DNA of 64,000 nucleotides from Methanomethylovorans hollandica DSM 15978 (GCF_000328665.1 NC_019977.1:1914011-1978010); one strand, 5' to 3'. Positions 20,534 to 29,363 are shown, counted from the first letter of the stretch. Numbers and translations are program-made. The notes: a model not told the origin generated them from the letters alone.

Positions 20534-20899
20534 CTAAAGATCACAAAGCCTGCACACAGAGCTTTCACATACCTCATTGCTGAACTTCCATTTCAGACCC
20601 CATGCCTTAATATCCCTTATTATTGATATAAAATCTTCTCCGCTGGTGGTAAGAGAATACTCACAGCGAACCGGAAGTACGGAATCATCGATGACCTTTT
20701 GTATCAACCCCTCTTCTTCCAGTTCTTTTAACCTGGCAGAAAGGGTCTTTGGGGTGATGTCCTTCAACTTGCGCTTAAGTTCGTTGAAACCTTTTTCACC
20801 TTTTTCACCTTTATGAAGTTCAAATAAGATGTAGAGAGACCATTTTTTGCCAATGATATCCACTGTTTTATAAACGGTACAATCCTTCATAGTATCCAT
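20534..20899 (-). CDS. HxlR-family transcriptional regulator
   Basis: The winged-helix protein of about 121 aa has the HxlR hallmark segments CTVYKTVDIIGKKWSLYILF, GFNELKRKLKDITPKTLSARLKELEEEGLI and the wing. Cysteines at the N-terminus (DCTVY) and C-terminus (CESSVCRLC) could sense redox state, as in some HxlR members. The ATG at 20899 (MDTMKD) is preferred to the upstream hydrophobic extension, since a TATA-like TTTATATACT would otherwise fall in the coding region. It is divergent from the cupin-CGGC-ferredoxin-FwdC-like operon and probably controls it. Confidence 0.85.
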   Translation of the reverse strand: MDTMKDCTVYKTVDIIGKKWSLYILFELHKGEKGEKGFNELKRKLKDITPKTLSARLKELEEEGLIQKVIDDSVLPVRCEYSLTTSGEDFISIIRDIKAWGLKWKFSNEVCESSVCRLCDL

Positions 20900-20959
20900 A
20901 TAGAAACTATAAAGTATATAAACCAATATCCTATTTATACTAAATATCATAAAGATACT
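20891..20959. promoter_or_regulatory. Symmetric AGTAT half-sites between the HxlR gene and the cupin operon
   Basis: Four AGTAT-type hexamers occur: AGTATC at 20891, AGTATA at 20913, and in opposite orientation TATACT at 20936 and GATACT at 20954. The outer pair extends to an inverted repeat TAGTATC/GATACTA. They overlap the candidate TATA boxes of both divergent genes. An HxlR operator is inferred from position only. Confidence 0.45.
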
Positions 20960-21015
20960 AAACAGAATGGGAAAAGCCGATCAACCTACCTACTTATTTC
21001 AAAGAGTGATACATC

Positions 21016-21348
21016 ATGCAGTTTCTAAACAAAACCCCTTCGGGGGAAGTACTTACAACATCCGGGCTGGTAAACTACCAGGAAGAAGCAGTCGTCAGCC
21101 GCACTCTCTCACAAACAAAAAATGGTACTGTAACTGTTTTTGCTTTCGACGAAGGACAGGGATTGAGTGAGCATACTGCCCCCTTTGACGCACTTGTATT
21201 CCTGCTGGAAGGAGAAGCCCAGGTAAACATACAGGAAAAAGAACACATGATCAAAGCAGGGGAAATGATCATAATGCCCGCAAACCAGCCACACAGCCTG
21301 ATGGCTTTAAAAAAGTTCAAAATGCTGTTGGTTATGTTGCGCTCTTGA
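21016..21348 (+). CDS. Cupin-domain protein
   Basis: This 110 aa single-domain cupin contains FDEGQGLSEHTAPFDALVFLLEG-type motif 1 (split here: GQGLSEHTAPFDA, then VFLLEGEAQV) and a motif 2 around MIIMPANQPHSLMA. The usual first-motif histidine pair is reduced to one His plus acidic and polar residues, and one His remains in motif 2. It is the first gene of the operon divergent from the HxlR regulator, and the CGGC gene follows closely. Small cupins of this kind often bind a metal or small ligand; no reaction can be assigned. Confidence 0.85.
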   Translation: MQFLNKTPSGEVLTTSGLVNYQEEAVVSRTLSQTKNGTVTVFAFDEGQGLSEHTAPFDALVFLLEGEAQVNIQEKEHMIKAGEMIIMPANQPHSLMALKKFKMLLVMLRS

Positions 21349-21356
21349 GGTACAGC

Positions 21357-21695
21357 ATGACAGATGATCAGTCCAAAAGAATCGCAGTAATAAGATGTGA
21401 CATCGTTTCAGAAGCTTGTCCTGGTGTCGGTTGTTTCATGGCATTTAATAATAGAAAGGAATATTTCAAGGAATACGGAAGTAACACTGAAATGGTGGCT
21501 TTCTTCACCTGCGGAGGATGTTCCGGACGCAGAATACATCGTCTTTTAAAGTCCCTTGGAAAGTTTAAAGTCGATGTAGTGCACCTCAGCTCATGTATGC
21601 AGATGGATAACTATCCAAAGTGTCCTCATATAGAGGAAATAAAACGGACAGTAAGGAATGCAGGCATGGAACTGGTGGAAGGTACGCATCATTAA
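21357..21695 (+). CDS. CGGC-domain protein
   Basis: The protein of about 112 aa begins MTDDQSKRIAVIRCDIVSEACPG and carries the family-naming motif FFTCGGCSGRR near residue 48, plus VVHLSSCMQMDNYPKCPH further on. The many cysteines in a Rossmann-like frame suggest metal or cluster binding or a thiol redox role; the family has no established biochemistry that I know. The ATG at 21357 has GAGG upstream, whereas the in-frame TTG at 21345 overlaps the cupin end. It is the second gene of the operon. Confidence 0.83.
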   Translation: MTDDQSKRIAVIRCDIVSEACPGVGCFMAFNNRKEYFKEYGSNTEMVAFFTCGGCSGRRIHRLLKSLGKFKVDVVHLSSCMQMDNYPKCPHIEEIKRTVRNAGMELVEGTHH

Positions 21696-21711
21696 GGAGC
21701 AATGAGTATCC

Positions 21712-22080
21712 ATGGTAATAAGGACTATAGTGAAAATAGATGAAGAGAAATGTAACGGCTGTGGAAAATGTATATCACCCTGTGCGGAAGGTGCAATACA
21801 GCTTATAAACGGCAAAGCAAGAGTGGTAGCAGAGGAACTCTGTGATGGCATGGGCTTTTGTATAGGCGTATGCCCACAAGGAGCTATCTCTGTGGAACAA
21901 AGGCAGACCATTGAATTCAACAGAGAAAAAGCAGAATCACAACCTCGCAGTACGGATATATCCATAAAATGTTTTAAATGCGAAAAAGGAGAGAATGAAA
22001 GATACCTCATACCCATGCGTTATCAGATGGAAAGTATCTGGGTATGTACACGCTGCCTGCCATCATTGATCCATGGATGA
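21712..22080 (+). CDS. Ferredoxin with one complete and one incomplete cluster motif plus CxxC pair
   Basis: The 122 aa protein has a canonical [4Fe-4S] motif CNGCGKCISPC near residues 14-24. A second motif CDGMGFCIGVCP follows near 45-56, in which the expected second cysteine is Met. The C-terminal 35 residues contain CFKC and CTRC, spaced like a zinc-ribbon or rubredoxin knuckle. Related ferredoxins with CDGLGAC-type second motifs are common in anaerobes. It is the third gene of the operon, and its last 8 bases overlap the start of the next gene. It is likely the electron carrier of this cluster. Confidence 0.87.
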   Translation: MVIRTIVKIDEEKCNGCGKCISPCAEGAIQLINGKARVVAEELCDGMGFCIGVCPQGAISVEQRQTIEFNREKAESQPRSTDISIKCFKCEKGENERYLIPMRYQMESIWVCTRCLPSLIHG

Positions 22081-23053
22081 TAACATGCTTAAGATGAAGA
22101 TCCTTAAACCCGTAGACAGCCTTTGTGATTATACATTCAATTTCTGCTGGAACGACAGCAAACTGCAGCCCGAGGATGTGATACCGTTCCAGGAAGGGAC
22201 ATCCATCACATATAGGGATCTTGTGGCTGCACTGAAAGCAGGTAAAGACTTGTATATAGATGGAAATGTAGGTAAAAGGCTCGCTTACAGTATGGGTACT
22301 GATCTAAAACATCTTGGGGGCACGGGAAAGATAGAAACGGCAGGAAACATATTCATTGAAGGCGATGTAGAGCCTGAAGCCGGAATGGGGATGGTATCCG
22401 GCAGCCTCTATGTTAGAGGCGACATCGCAGAACCCTGGGGAAACATATTGGAAGTAACTTCCGATGTCACAGGCTACAGGAAATTCCGTTCCATAACCGA
22501 TATACTCTCTAATGGTCCTGGCCAGGATACACTAAAGAAAAATTCACTGACTGAAAATACCCTGATATTGAATGATGGCATCCTGAGAGGAACCATAGGG
22601 GCAAGATGTAACTGGGAGGGAACCATCATCGTAGAAGGAAATGTCTATAACGGTACTGGCGTGCTGATGCAAAAGGGGACTGTAATTGTCAAAGGAGATG
22701 CAGGAATGAACACAGGTTCGCATCTTGATGGCGGGACCGTTGTTGTTCATGGCAGTGTTGGCGAATTCTCAGGTGCCTATATGAAAGATGGTAGACTGGC
22801 CTTTATAAATGCAAAGGGTTATGTGGGTGCAGGCATGACAAGAGGAGCCGTATATTCAAAGAAAAAAGCCAGTACAAGTCCTCCGGCAGCCAAGGCAAAG
22901 CTTGAAAAAGATGACATAGAATTTATCCGCAAGATCATGGAAACCGGCCGTGTTGAATCCATGCTCTACAACAAATACGAAGCTGAAAAAGAAAAAGAAA
23001 AGTTTGTAAAAGTGCATATGAGAGACGGATCCATAGTTATGAGGAAGATCTGA
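22073..23053 (+). CDS. FwdC/GltB-type beta-helix (GXGXG) protein
   Basis: The 326 aa protein consists mostly of a right-handed beta-helix repeat rich in glycine: GNIFIEGDVEPEAGMGMVSG, GTIGARCNWEGTIIVEG, GTVIVKGDAGMNTGSHLDGG and GTVVVHGSVGEFSGAYMKDG. This is the fold of formylmethanofuran dehydrogenase subunit C and of the C-terminal domain of glutamate synthase. Here it stands alone with a ferredoxin rather than with FwdA/B/D. A charged C-terminal extension of about 65 residues with an EKEKEKF segment is added. It may be a scaffold for a redox partner; no catalytic motif is seen. Confidence 0.83.
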   Translation: MDDNMLKMKILKPVDSLCDYTFNFCWNDSKLQPEDVIPFQEGTSITYRDLVAALKAGKDLYIDGNVGKRLAYSMGTDLKHLGGTGKIETAGNIFIEGDVEPEAGMGMVSGSLYVRGDIAEPWGNILEVTSDVTGYRKFRSITDILSNGPGQDTLKKNSLTENTLILNDGILRGTIGARCNWEGTIIVEGNVYNGTGVLMQKGTVIVKGDAGMNTGSHLDGGTVVVHGSVGEFSGAYMKDGRLAFINAKGYVGAGMTRGAVYSKKKASTSPPAAKAKLEKDDIEFIRKIMETGRVESMLYNKYEAEKEKEKFVKVHMRDGSIVMRKI

Positions 23054-23060
23054 CCACGTA

Positions 23061-23546
23061 TCATGCTTTAGGGAAGGTTGCCCAGAAAACACTTCCTTTA
23101 CTTTTGGGATTTTCAGTTACATCCACCTGCCCGCCATGAAGTTCCACTATTTTTTTGGCTATTGCAAGACCCAGACCTGATCCTTTTATTGCACCTTTCT
23201 CTACCCTCCCGAAAAGTTCGAAGATGGCTTCCTTGAGCAAGTTATTGTAGTTATGCACATATGTGCTATAAAATGCCAAAAGAACTACTATAACAAAAAG
23301 GTGAACTATCCACAACCAATATAGGTGCATGGTCCGCAAAAGAGAGATGTGAGCAGGTGCTTCAGCAGGTCCTAAAGAAGACATAGTTAAAATCGGGTCG
23401 TAACCTTGCATCTGATCACATATCTCGTTTCCTGCAACTAAATGCAGAAAAGCCAGTGAAAATATCAAAAAAACGAATACCATCCGAAGTATACTTCTTT
23501 TTTTCAATATTTGCCCTCTGGAATGAGGAGGGAATAATATATACAA
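23061..23546 (-). pseudogene. Internally deleted sensor histidine kinase remnant
   Basis: The 161-codon frame starts with two membrane helices (RMVFVFLIFSLAFLHLVAG and YWLWIVHLFVIVVLLAFYST) flanking a short outside segment. It then runs straight into the last part of a histidine kinase ATPase domain: FGRVEKGAIKGSGLGLAIAK, IVELHGGQVDV. The phospho-accepting histidine box, N box and most of the ATPase domain are missing, so the frame looks like an in-frame deletion product and cannot be an active kinase. It is convergent with the FwdC-like gene. Confidence 0.75.
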
Positions 23547-23673
23547 CTGAGATATATACTTTCGTTGAAATGAAATTGCTGCCGGTCAAATGATAGTAAC
23601 AAAAACATAAATAACTATTAAGAACAAAGAGAAACAGAAAAAGAATAACCTATGGAGCAGGAGGTTATAAACT

Positions 23674-24147
23674 ATGGAAAAAGCTACTTTTGCAGCAGGT
23701 TGTTTTTGGGGAGTAGAGGCAAACTTCAGAAAGGTAAACGGAGTAACAGCAACGGCTGTCGGCTACACTGGTGGCCATGTTCAAGATCCGACATATAAAG
23801 ACGTATGTACCGGAAAGACCGGCCACGCTGAAGCAGTTGACATTCTTTTTGATCCTGAAGTAGTAAGTTATGCACAGTTACTTGAAGTGTTCTGGAAGAT
23901 CCACGATCCAACCACACTAAACCGTCAGGGACCGGATGTTGGCACCCAATACAGATCAGCTATCTTTTACCACAACGAAGAACAAAGATCCATAGCCATT
24001 GGATCAAAGGAAGCAGCACAAAAAACAGGCAAGTTCAAAATGCCTATAGCCACTGAAATTGTGCCTGCATCAACATTCTACAGGGCAGAGGAATATCATC
24101 AGCAATACTTTGAGAAGGGAGGCATAGGGGGATGTATGATCCACTAG
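23674..24147 (+). CDS. msrA: Peptide methionine sulfoxide reductase MsrA
   Basis: This 157 aa enzyme reduces methionine-S-sulfoxide in proteins. The catalytic motif [10 protein letters not shown] is at the N-terminus (Cys near residue 10). [51 protein letters not shown] and YHQQYFEK are the family landmarks, all present. An AGGAGGT precedes the ATG. It is convergent with pyk, leaving two bases between the stops. It is of interest beside the methionine-rich oxidoreductase encoded 1.6 kb away. Confidence 0.96.
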   Translation: MEKATFAAGCFWGVEANFRKVNGVTATAVGYTGGHVQDPTYKDVCTGKTGHAEAVDILFDPEVVSYAQLLEVFWKIHDPTTLNRQGPDVGTQYRSAIFYHNEEQRSIAIGSKEAAQKTGKFKMPIATEIVPASTFYRAEEYHQQYFEKGGIGGCMIH

Positions 24148-24149
24148 GA

Positions 24150-25586
24150 TCATTCCAGCTGGATAAATTTAAGCAGGTTCGTACCTCCCTTTTTCCCATG
24201 ACCGACAGTTTGTCCCTGAGTCATGATCACCAGTTTCCCGGGAGCATAAATACCATATTGCTTGAGCTTTTCAAAAGCCGTATCTTCCCAATCAGTTACC
24301 TTCCCTTCTACGAATATGGGATGAACCCCGTACTGGAAGGCCAGTCTGTTGCAAGTATTAGGATACCTGCTGAAACCTATTATCCATGTATCTGGCCTGA
24401 AACGGGAGATGCGTCTGCAGGTTTCCCCCGATGCAGTGGGAATAAGTACATATTTAATAGGTAATTGTTGTAAAGCCTCGTTTATCTGCAGGGCGATGAT
24501 ATCATCGATCTGTAACTGCATTTTGCTCATGGCCTTCTTCATGAGATAGATACCCGTTTTGGATGTGCTGCGCCACTTTTCTGTCTGCCTCGCTATCTTG
24601 GTCATTATTTCCACAGTGTTCAAAGGATATTTGCCTACGGCAGTCTCAGCTGACAACATCACAGCATCTGTTCCGTCTATAATAGCATTGGCAACATCCG
24701 TTGCCTCAGCGCGGGTCGGACGTATGTTAGAGGTCATGGATTCCAGCATCTGCGTAGCAGTTATCACTGGGATGCTGAGAAGGTTTGCCTTGTGAATGAT
24801 CTTCTTCTGAACTACAGGAACATCCTCTATAGGGATCTCTACACCCAAATCACCTCTGGCAATCATAATTGCATCTGCTTCAAGGAGAATACCATTGATG
24901 TTCTCGACAGCCTTCTCCCTTTCAATCTTTGCTACCAGAAAAACCTGCTTGTCTTTGGAGGCAGCATATTCCCTCACCTTTCTTATATCGTCCGCAGATT
25001 CTATGAACGATATACTGAAACAGTCAAGCCCTTCATCCAGGGCAAAATCGATCATTTGCAGATCTTTTTCAGTTACAGGTTCCAGGAATACGTTAGAACC
25101 CGGGAGATTAACACCTTTATGGGATGTCAGCTCTCCGCCCACAATAACTTTACATTTCACATTATTTCCGGATACTTCAAAACATTCCAGTTGCAGGAAA
25201 CCATCATTTATATAGATCAGGCTACCCGGGGAAATGCTTTCCGTGAGTTTTGGATAGTCAATCGGTATGAAAGATTCGTCATAAGCTTCTTTCGATGTCG
25301 TGAGCACAACTGTTTCCCCCTGCTGGAGAAGAAGGGGTTCCTTTGCAAGTTTCCCAACCCTTATCTTAGGACCTGGCAGGTCCACAAGGATGGCAACTAT
25401 TTTATCCATTTCACTGGTAATTTTCCGTATCCTGTGAATGATTTCCCTGTGATGGCAAAGCTCACCATGTGAAAAATTCAGGCGAGCTACATTCATACCT
25501 CTAAGTATGAGAGCTCTGAGAACTTCTTCCGAAGAAGAAGATGGTCCTATAGTACATACTATCTTAGTCTTATGATCAGCAAGCAT
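24150..25586 (-). CDS. pyk: Pyruvate kinase
   Basis: The 478 aa enzyme makes pyruvate and ATP from phosphoenolpyruvate and ADP. The N-terminal KIVCTIGPSS, then NFSHGE, the active-site lysine region LVAKIEREKAV, MIARGDLGVEIP and TRAEATDVANAIIDGTDAVMLS are all intact, followed by the alpha/beta C-terminal domain ending GGTNLLKFIQL. ATG codons at 25589 and 25586 are adjacent; either gives the normal N-terminus. It is divergent from the large FAD/Fe-S oxidoreductase gene. Confidence 0.96.
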   Translation of the reverse strand: MLADHKTKIVCTIGPSSSSEEVLRALILRGMNVARLNFSHGELCHHREIIHRIRKITSEMDKIVAILVDLPGPKIRVGKLAKEPLLLQQGETVVLTTSKEAYDESFIPIDYPKLTESISPGSLIYINDGFLQLECFEVSGNNVKCKVIVGGELTSHKGVNLPGSNVFLEPVTEKDLQMIDFALDEGLDCFSISFIESADDIRKVREYAASKDKQVFLVAKIEREKAVENINGILLEADAIMIARGDLGVEIPIEDVPVVQKKIIHKANLLSIPVITATQMLESMTSNIRPTRAEATDVANAIIDGTDAVMLSAETAVGKYPLNTVEIMTKIARQTEKWRSTSKTGIYLMKKAMSKMQLQIDDIIALQINEALQQLPIKYVLIPTASGETCRRISRFRPDTWIIGFSRYPNTCNRLAFQYGVHPIFVEGKVTDWEDTAFEKLKQYGIYAPGKLVIMTQGQTVGHGKKGGTNLLKFIQLE

Positions 25587-25769
25587 CATGGATACACACC
25601 AATTATTTGTTAACCATTGTCATTGATGCTTTTTATCATTACCGCATACTGTTTCTAATGCGGTACTTCTGTTCAGCGTATATTTTTAACAGTACTTGAA
25701 TTCATTTAAATACTGCTGCCATGTAATATCAGTACTGTAGATATTCATCACATCACACGGGGTAAAAAT

Positions 25770-28700
25770 ATGGTAAAAGCAGTATACGAACTGAACGAAT
25801 TACAGAAAAAAGAGCTTGCCTCCATTTTTGGGGAAGGGGTCAATTTCAAAAGAAAAGAGAGGCACTTTTACACACATGATGTTGGATCTTTGCCGCCTGT
25901 GGTAAAGACATTCCTGGGAAATACACAACCTGCGGCCATAGTCAAGATCAGGGACGAGGAACAGGCTGTAAAACTCATGGAATTTGCCCTCAAATATGAA
26001 ATAGCTATTGTGCCGCGTGCAGGTGCATCCTCAGGCTACGGCGGTGTAATACCCACTAATGGAGGCATCATTGCAGATGTCACTCCCATGCGCAAGATCA
26101 TAAGCATCGATAAAGAGAACATGAAGGTAACAGTGGGTGCAGGCATAGTATGGGAAAAACTGGAATCCAAGCTGAATAAGCAGGGACTTGCAGCACAAGC
26201 TGTACCTTCCAGCGCAATGTCGGCCACAGTGGGAGGATGGCTTGCGCAGAACGGCCTGGGATACGGCAGCTATGAGTATGGCTGGTCACAGGATACCATG
26301 GAAAGCGCCAGGGTAGTGCTTCCCAATGGGGAAATAAAAGACTTCCAAGGCGACGAGCTGCAGAAGATCGTGGGCACCATGGGTACCATAGGCATCATCA
26401 CACAGGTCACTCTAAAAGTAAGAGAATTTGAGAAGACAGCAGCTATATCTGCAAAGTTCCCGGATGCAGCTAGCATGCAGAAAGCTATCACACTTATCAG
26501 AGAGCGTAATGTACCTCTGTGGTCGGTATCGTTCATCAACCCAGAATGGGCACAGATGAAGAACAGGGCACCTCCAAAAACACATTACGGAGAACCGGTG
26601 GAAGAACACAGGCCAGAACTGCCTAATGCCTACATCTGTAACTTCGCCTATCCTGGATCCAGGGACGTTAATGCTCTCAAAGATATAATTATGGAGGCAG
26701 GTGGAGAAATATTGCCTGATGAGATAGCTAAGCATGAGACAGAAGAATGGTTCAGGTCCATGAAGGTCAAAAGACTGGGTCCGTCGTTCATTCCCGCAGA
26801 AGTGATAGTGCCTGTGTCCAGCATTGGAAAGGTTTTTGACGAAATCAATAAAAAGATAGGTATTACAGTGCTTGTGGAAGGTATGGTTGCCAAGGGGGAC
26901 GAGGCTGTACTGCTGTGTTTCATGCCGCACTCAGAACTTTCCTTTAAGTTCAACATGGCATTTCCACTCGCTATCAGTATAGTGAAGATCGCAGAAGCAA
27001 ACGGAGGACGCATCTACACATCTGGGCTGTACTTTGCAAAAAATGCTGACAAAGTTTTTGGAGATAAACTGACCAAGATCCAGGAACTTAAAAAGCAGGT
27101 TGATCCAAAGGACATAATGAACCCTGAAACACTAACCGGAAAATCCCTGATGAAAACAGGGCTTTCCATGGCAAAGAGCTTTGAGCCCCTGGCCCGTTTC
27201 GTAGGCAACCGGTCAGGAGTCGGTACACATGAGTTCACTGACCAGAAAGGCATACCTGGCGAGGTGTTATCACATGCCTACACCTGTGCCCAGTGTGGTT
27301 ATTGTGTGCCAGAGTGTGACCAGTATTACGGAAGGGGCTGGGAATCTCAGTCCCCTAGAGGAAAGTGGTTCTTCCTGAAAGAATATATCGCAGGCAGGGT
27401 GGAGCTGGATCAGGAGCAGGTGGATACCTTCCTGGCCTGTACCACTTGTGAGATGTGTGACCATAATTGCCAGCTTGACCTGCCTATAGAGCGTTCCTGG
27501 ATGACACTCAGGGAGAACTTTGTCCAGAAGAAGAAGATGATGACCATCCCGCCATTTGAGATCATGGCACAGAGCCTTGAAAAGGAAAGGAATATCTGGG
27601 CCAATTACAGAAAAGATAGGGATGGCTGGCTGCCCAACGATATCCGTGCCAAGATAAAGGATAAGGCAGAGGTAGCCTATTTTGCAGGATGTACGGCATC
27701 CTTTGTGGAAAAAGATGTAGCTATGGGTGCTGTACGCCTTCTTGACGAAGCGGGTATAGAGTTCACATACCTGGGAGACAAGGAAGCATGCTGCGGCATA
27801 CCTATGCTCGTGGCGGGGAAATGGGACGTCTTCGAGAAGATCATGAAGATGAACACAGCGAACATGCAGAAAAAGGGAGTGAAGACCGTTGTCACTTCGT
27901 GTCCTGCCTGTCTGCTGATGTGGAAAACCCTCTACCCTCAGTGGGCTGAGAAGCTGGGTATGCGATATGACATTGAAGCAAAACATTATTCAGAAGTGCT
28001 GGTGGACAAGCTGGATGTGCTAAAGCCGAAGTTCAAGGTCCCGCTGAACAAGGTTGTCGCGTGGCACGATTCATGTCACATAGGCAGGGCTGGCTCGGGT
28101 GTGTATGAACCACCCCGTGAACTGCTCAAGGCTATACCCGGTGTGCAGTTCAGGGAAATGGAGCATAACAGAGAGAAAGCACTCTGCTGTGGTTCTGTGG
28201 TAACACTTATAGATGAACCTAAAGTGGCCAGTAAGATAGGAAACGTGCGTCTGCAGGAGGCTATTGCCCAGGATGCAGACATCATGGCAGCTCTCTGCCC
28301 ATGCTGCATGGTGCAGTTCAGAATAGCTGCAAGGGATAACAATGTGAACCTGGAGATCCAGGACCTCGGTGCACTTGCAGCCCGCAGCCTGGGATATGAT
28401 ATTCCTGATACCACGAATGCTGCCCTTACTGCCTGGGCAACATTCGACAAGATGATAGACCTCATGTTGCCTGAGAACATGACCGAGATGATGGTCGAAC
28501 TGCTGCCTGATATGATAGAAGCGATGCCTTCATACATGCAGGCAATGATGAAGACAGTCAAATATGTACCAGGCATGGATGCGCTCATGAAGCCCATGAT
28601 GCCGATGATGATGCCTTTGCTCATGCCATCCCTTATGCCGAAGGTCATGCCAAAAATGCTGAAGGCAGTGGAAAAAAGGGTGCCAATGCCGGATTACATG

Positions 28701-28817
28701 CTGGAGCAGATGCCTGACCTCATGCCTGCTGCAATGGCAAACCTGATGCCGAACATGCTTCCGCAGATTGCACCGCTGCTGACACCAAAGATGATAGAGT
28801 ACATCAAGACGCACTGA
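25770..28817 (+). CDS. FAD/Fe-S oxidoreductase, D-lactate-dehydrogenase/HdrD-type fusion with Met-Pro tail
   Basis: The 1015 aa protein joins four parts. An FAD-binding type-4 domain occupies about residues 45-215 (PRAGASSGYGGVIPTNGG) and the matching FAD-oxidase C-terminal domain about 220-460. A ferredoxin-like pair of [4Fe-4S] motifs lies at about 505 (CAQCGYCVPEC) and 556 (CTTCEMCDHNC). Two cysteine-rich CCG domains lie at about 640-720 (EACCGIPM, SCPAC) and 765-860 (ALCCGS, CPCC), as in GlcF, GlpC and HdrD. It resembles GlcD-GlcF and D-lactate dehydrogenases; the substrate is not determined. The final ~121 residues hold about 29 methionines in MPxLMP-like units and match no domain I know. 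Confidence 0.87.
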   Translation: MVKAVYELNELQKKELASIFGEGVNFKRKERHFYTHDVGSLPPVVKTFLGNTQPAAIVKIRDEEQAVKLMEFALKYEIAIVPRAGASSGYGGVIPTNGGIIADVTPMRKIISIDKENMKVTVGAGIVWEKLESKLNKQGLAAQAVPSSAMSATVGGWLAQNGLGYGSYEYGWSQDTMESARVVLPNGEIKDFQGDELQKIVGTMGTIGIITQVTLKVREFEKTAAISAKFPDAASMQKAITLIRERNVPLWSVSFINPEWAQMKNRAPPKTHYGEPVEEHRPELPNAYICNFAYPGSRDVNALKDIIMEAGGEILPDEIAKHETEEWFRSMKVKRLGPSFIPAEVIVPVSSIGKVFDEINKKIGITVLVEGMVAKGDEAVLLCFMPHSELSFKFNMAFPLAISIVKIAEANGGRIYTSGLYFAKNADKVFGDKLTKIQELKKQVDPKDIMNPETLTGKSLMKTGLSMAKSFEPLARFVGNRSGVGTHEFTDQKGIPGEVLSHAYTCAQCGYCVPECDQYYGRGWESQSPRGKWFFLKEYIAGRVELDQEQVDTFLACTTCEMCDHNCQLDLPIERSWMTLRENFVQKKKMMTIPPFEIMAQSLEKERNIWANYRKDRDGWLPNDIRAKIKDKAEVAYFAGCTASFVEKDVAMGAVRLLDEAGIEFTYLGDKEACCGIPMLVAGKWDVFEKIMKMNTANMQKKGVKTVVTSCPACLLMWKTLYPQWAEKLGMRYDIEAKHYSEVLVDKLDVLKPKFKVPLNKVVAWHDSCHIGRAGSGVYEPPRELLKAIPGVQFREMEHNREKALCCGSVVTLIDEPKVASKIGNVRLQEAIAQDADIMAALCPCCMVQFRIAARDNNVNLEIQDLGALAARSLGYDIPDTTNAALTAWATFDKMIDLMLPENMTEMMVELLPDMIEAMPSYMQAMMKTVKYVPGMDALMKPMMPMMMPLLMPSLMPKVMPKMLKAVEKRVPMPDYMLEQMPDLMPAAMANLMPNMLPQIAPLLTPKMIEYIKTH

Positions 28818-29180
28818 GAAATGTAATTTTGCAAATTGAATTTAAAAATGGGATATGTAGAATGAACTTGAACAGGCTTTAATTAAAAAGCTTGTTCTCT
28901 GTTTTGTAGATCTACTCTCCCACATATTTATAATGTTATATAGCATATAAATATATACATATATATACATATTTACACATACATGTATATATGAACATAC
29001 ACGTAGACACATATACAATAAATCTTACTCCATCTATATATACAAATACCTAAACATCTGGAAGAGTTACATTTTATGTAATCGGTTAACATTCAGCTCA
29101 AAGTTAAGCAATTAAACGCTAACTTATAAATAGCCTCAACCTAATATTTGAATAATTAGATTTTATAAGGAGTGAAGAAT
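28818..29180. other. AT-rich intergenic region with broken AT/AC alternating tract
   Basis: About 360 bp without a gene. Bases 28945-29015 are rich in short TA/CA alternations (ATATACATATATATACAT, ACATACATGTATATATG). AAAAAGCTTG and a T-rich stretch near 28885-28905 may end the upstream transcript. A TATA-like CTTATAAATAG at 29122-29132 could drive the small DUF1328 gene. No RNA gene was recognised. Confidence 0.5.
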
Positions 29181-29333
29181 ATGGACCTAATAGGTTTAGC
29201 TGTTCTATTCCTGATACTTGCTGTTGTTGCATATGTATTAGGAGCACGTGGGGTTGCAGGAATGTCGATGCAGGTGGCAAAGTGGCTTGTGATCATCTTT
29301 GTAATACTGGCAATAGTGACTTTCTTACTGTGA
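29181..29333 (+). CDS. DUF1328 (YtjA-like) small membrane protein
   Basis: The 50 aa protein consists of two hydrophobic helices with a short glycine-containing turn: [19 protein letters not shown], then a polar AKWL and [13 protein letters not shown]. This is the layout of the DUF1328 family (E. coli YtjA), whose function is unknown. An AAGGAGTGAAGA ribosome binding site and a TATA-like box upstream, and a hairpin downstream, support a real single-gene unit. Confidence 0.8.
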   Translation: MDLIGLAVLFLILAVVAYVLGARGVAGMSMQVAKWLVIIFVILAIVTFLL

Positions 29334-29363
29334 CAGATACCATAGAAGAGATACCATAAAGAG

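Noticed and set aside
28530-28814. Histidine-rich open frame on the minus strand
   Set aside because: It is the exact complement of the Met-Pro tail coding region (CAT codons opposite ATG) and has no own start signals or family.
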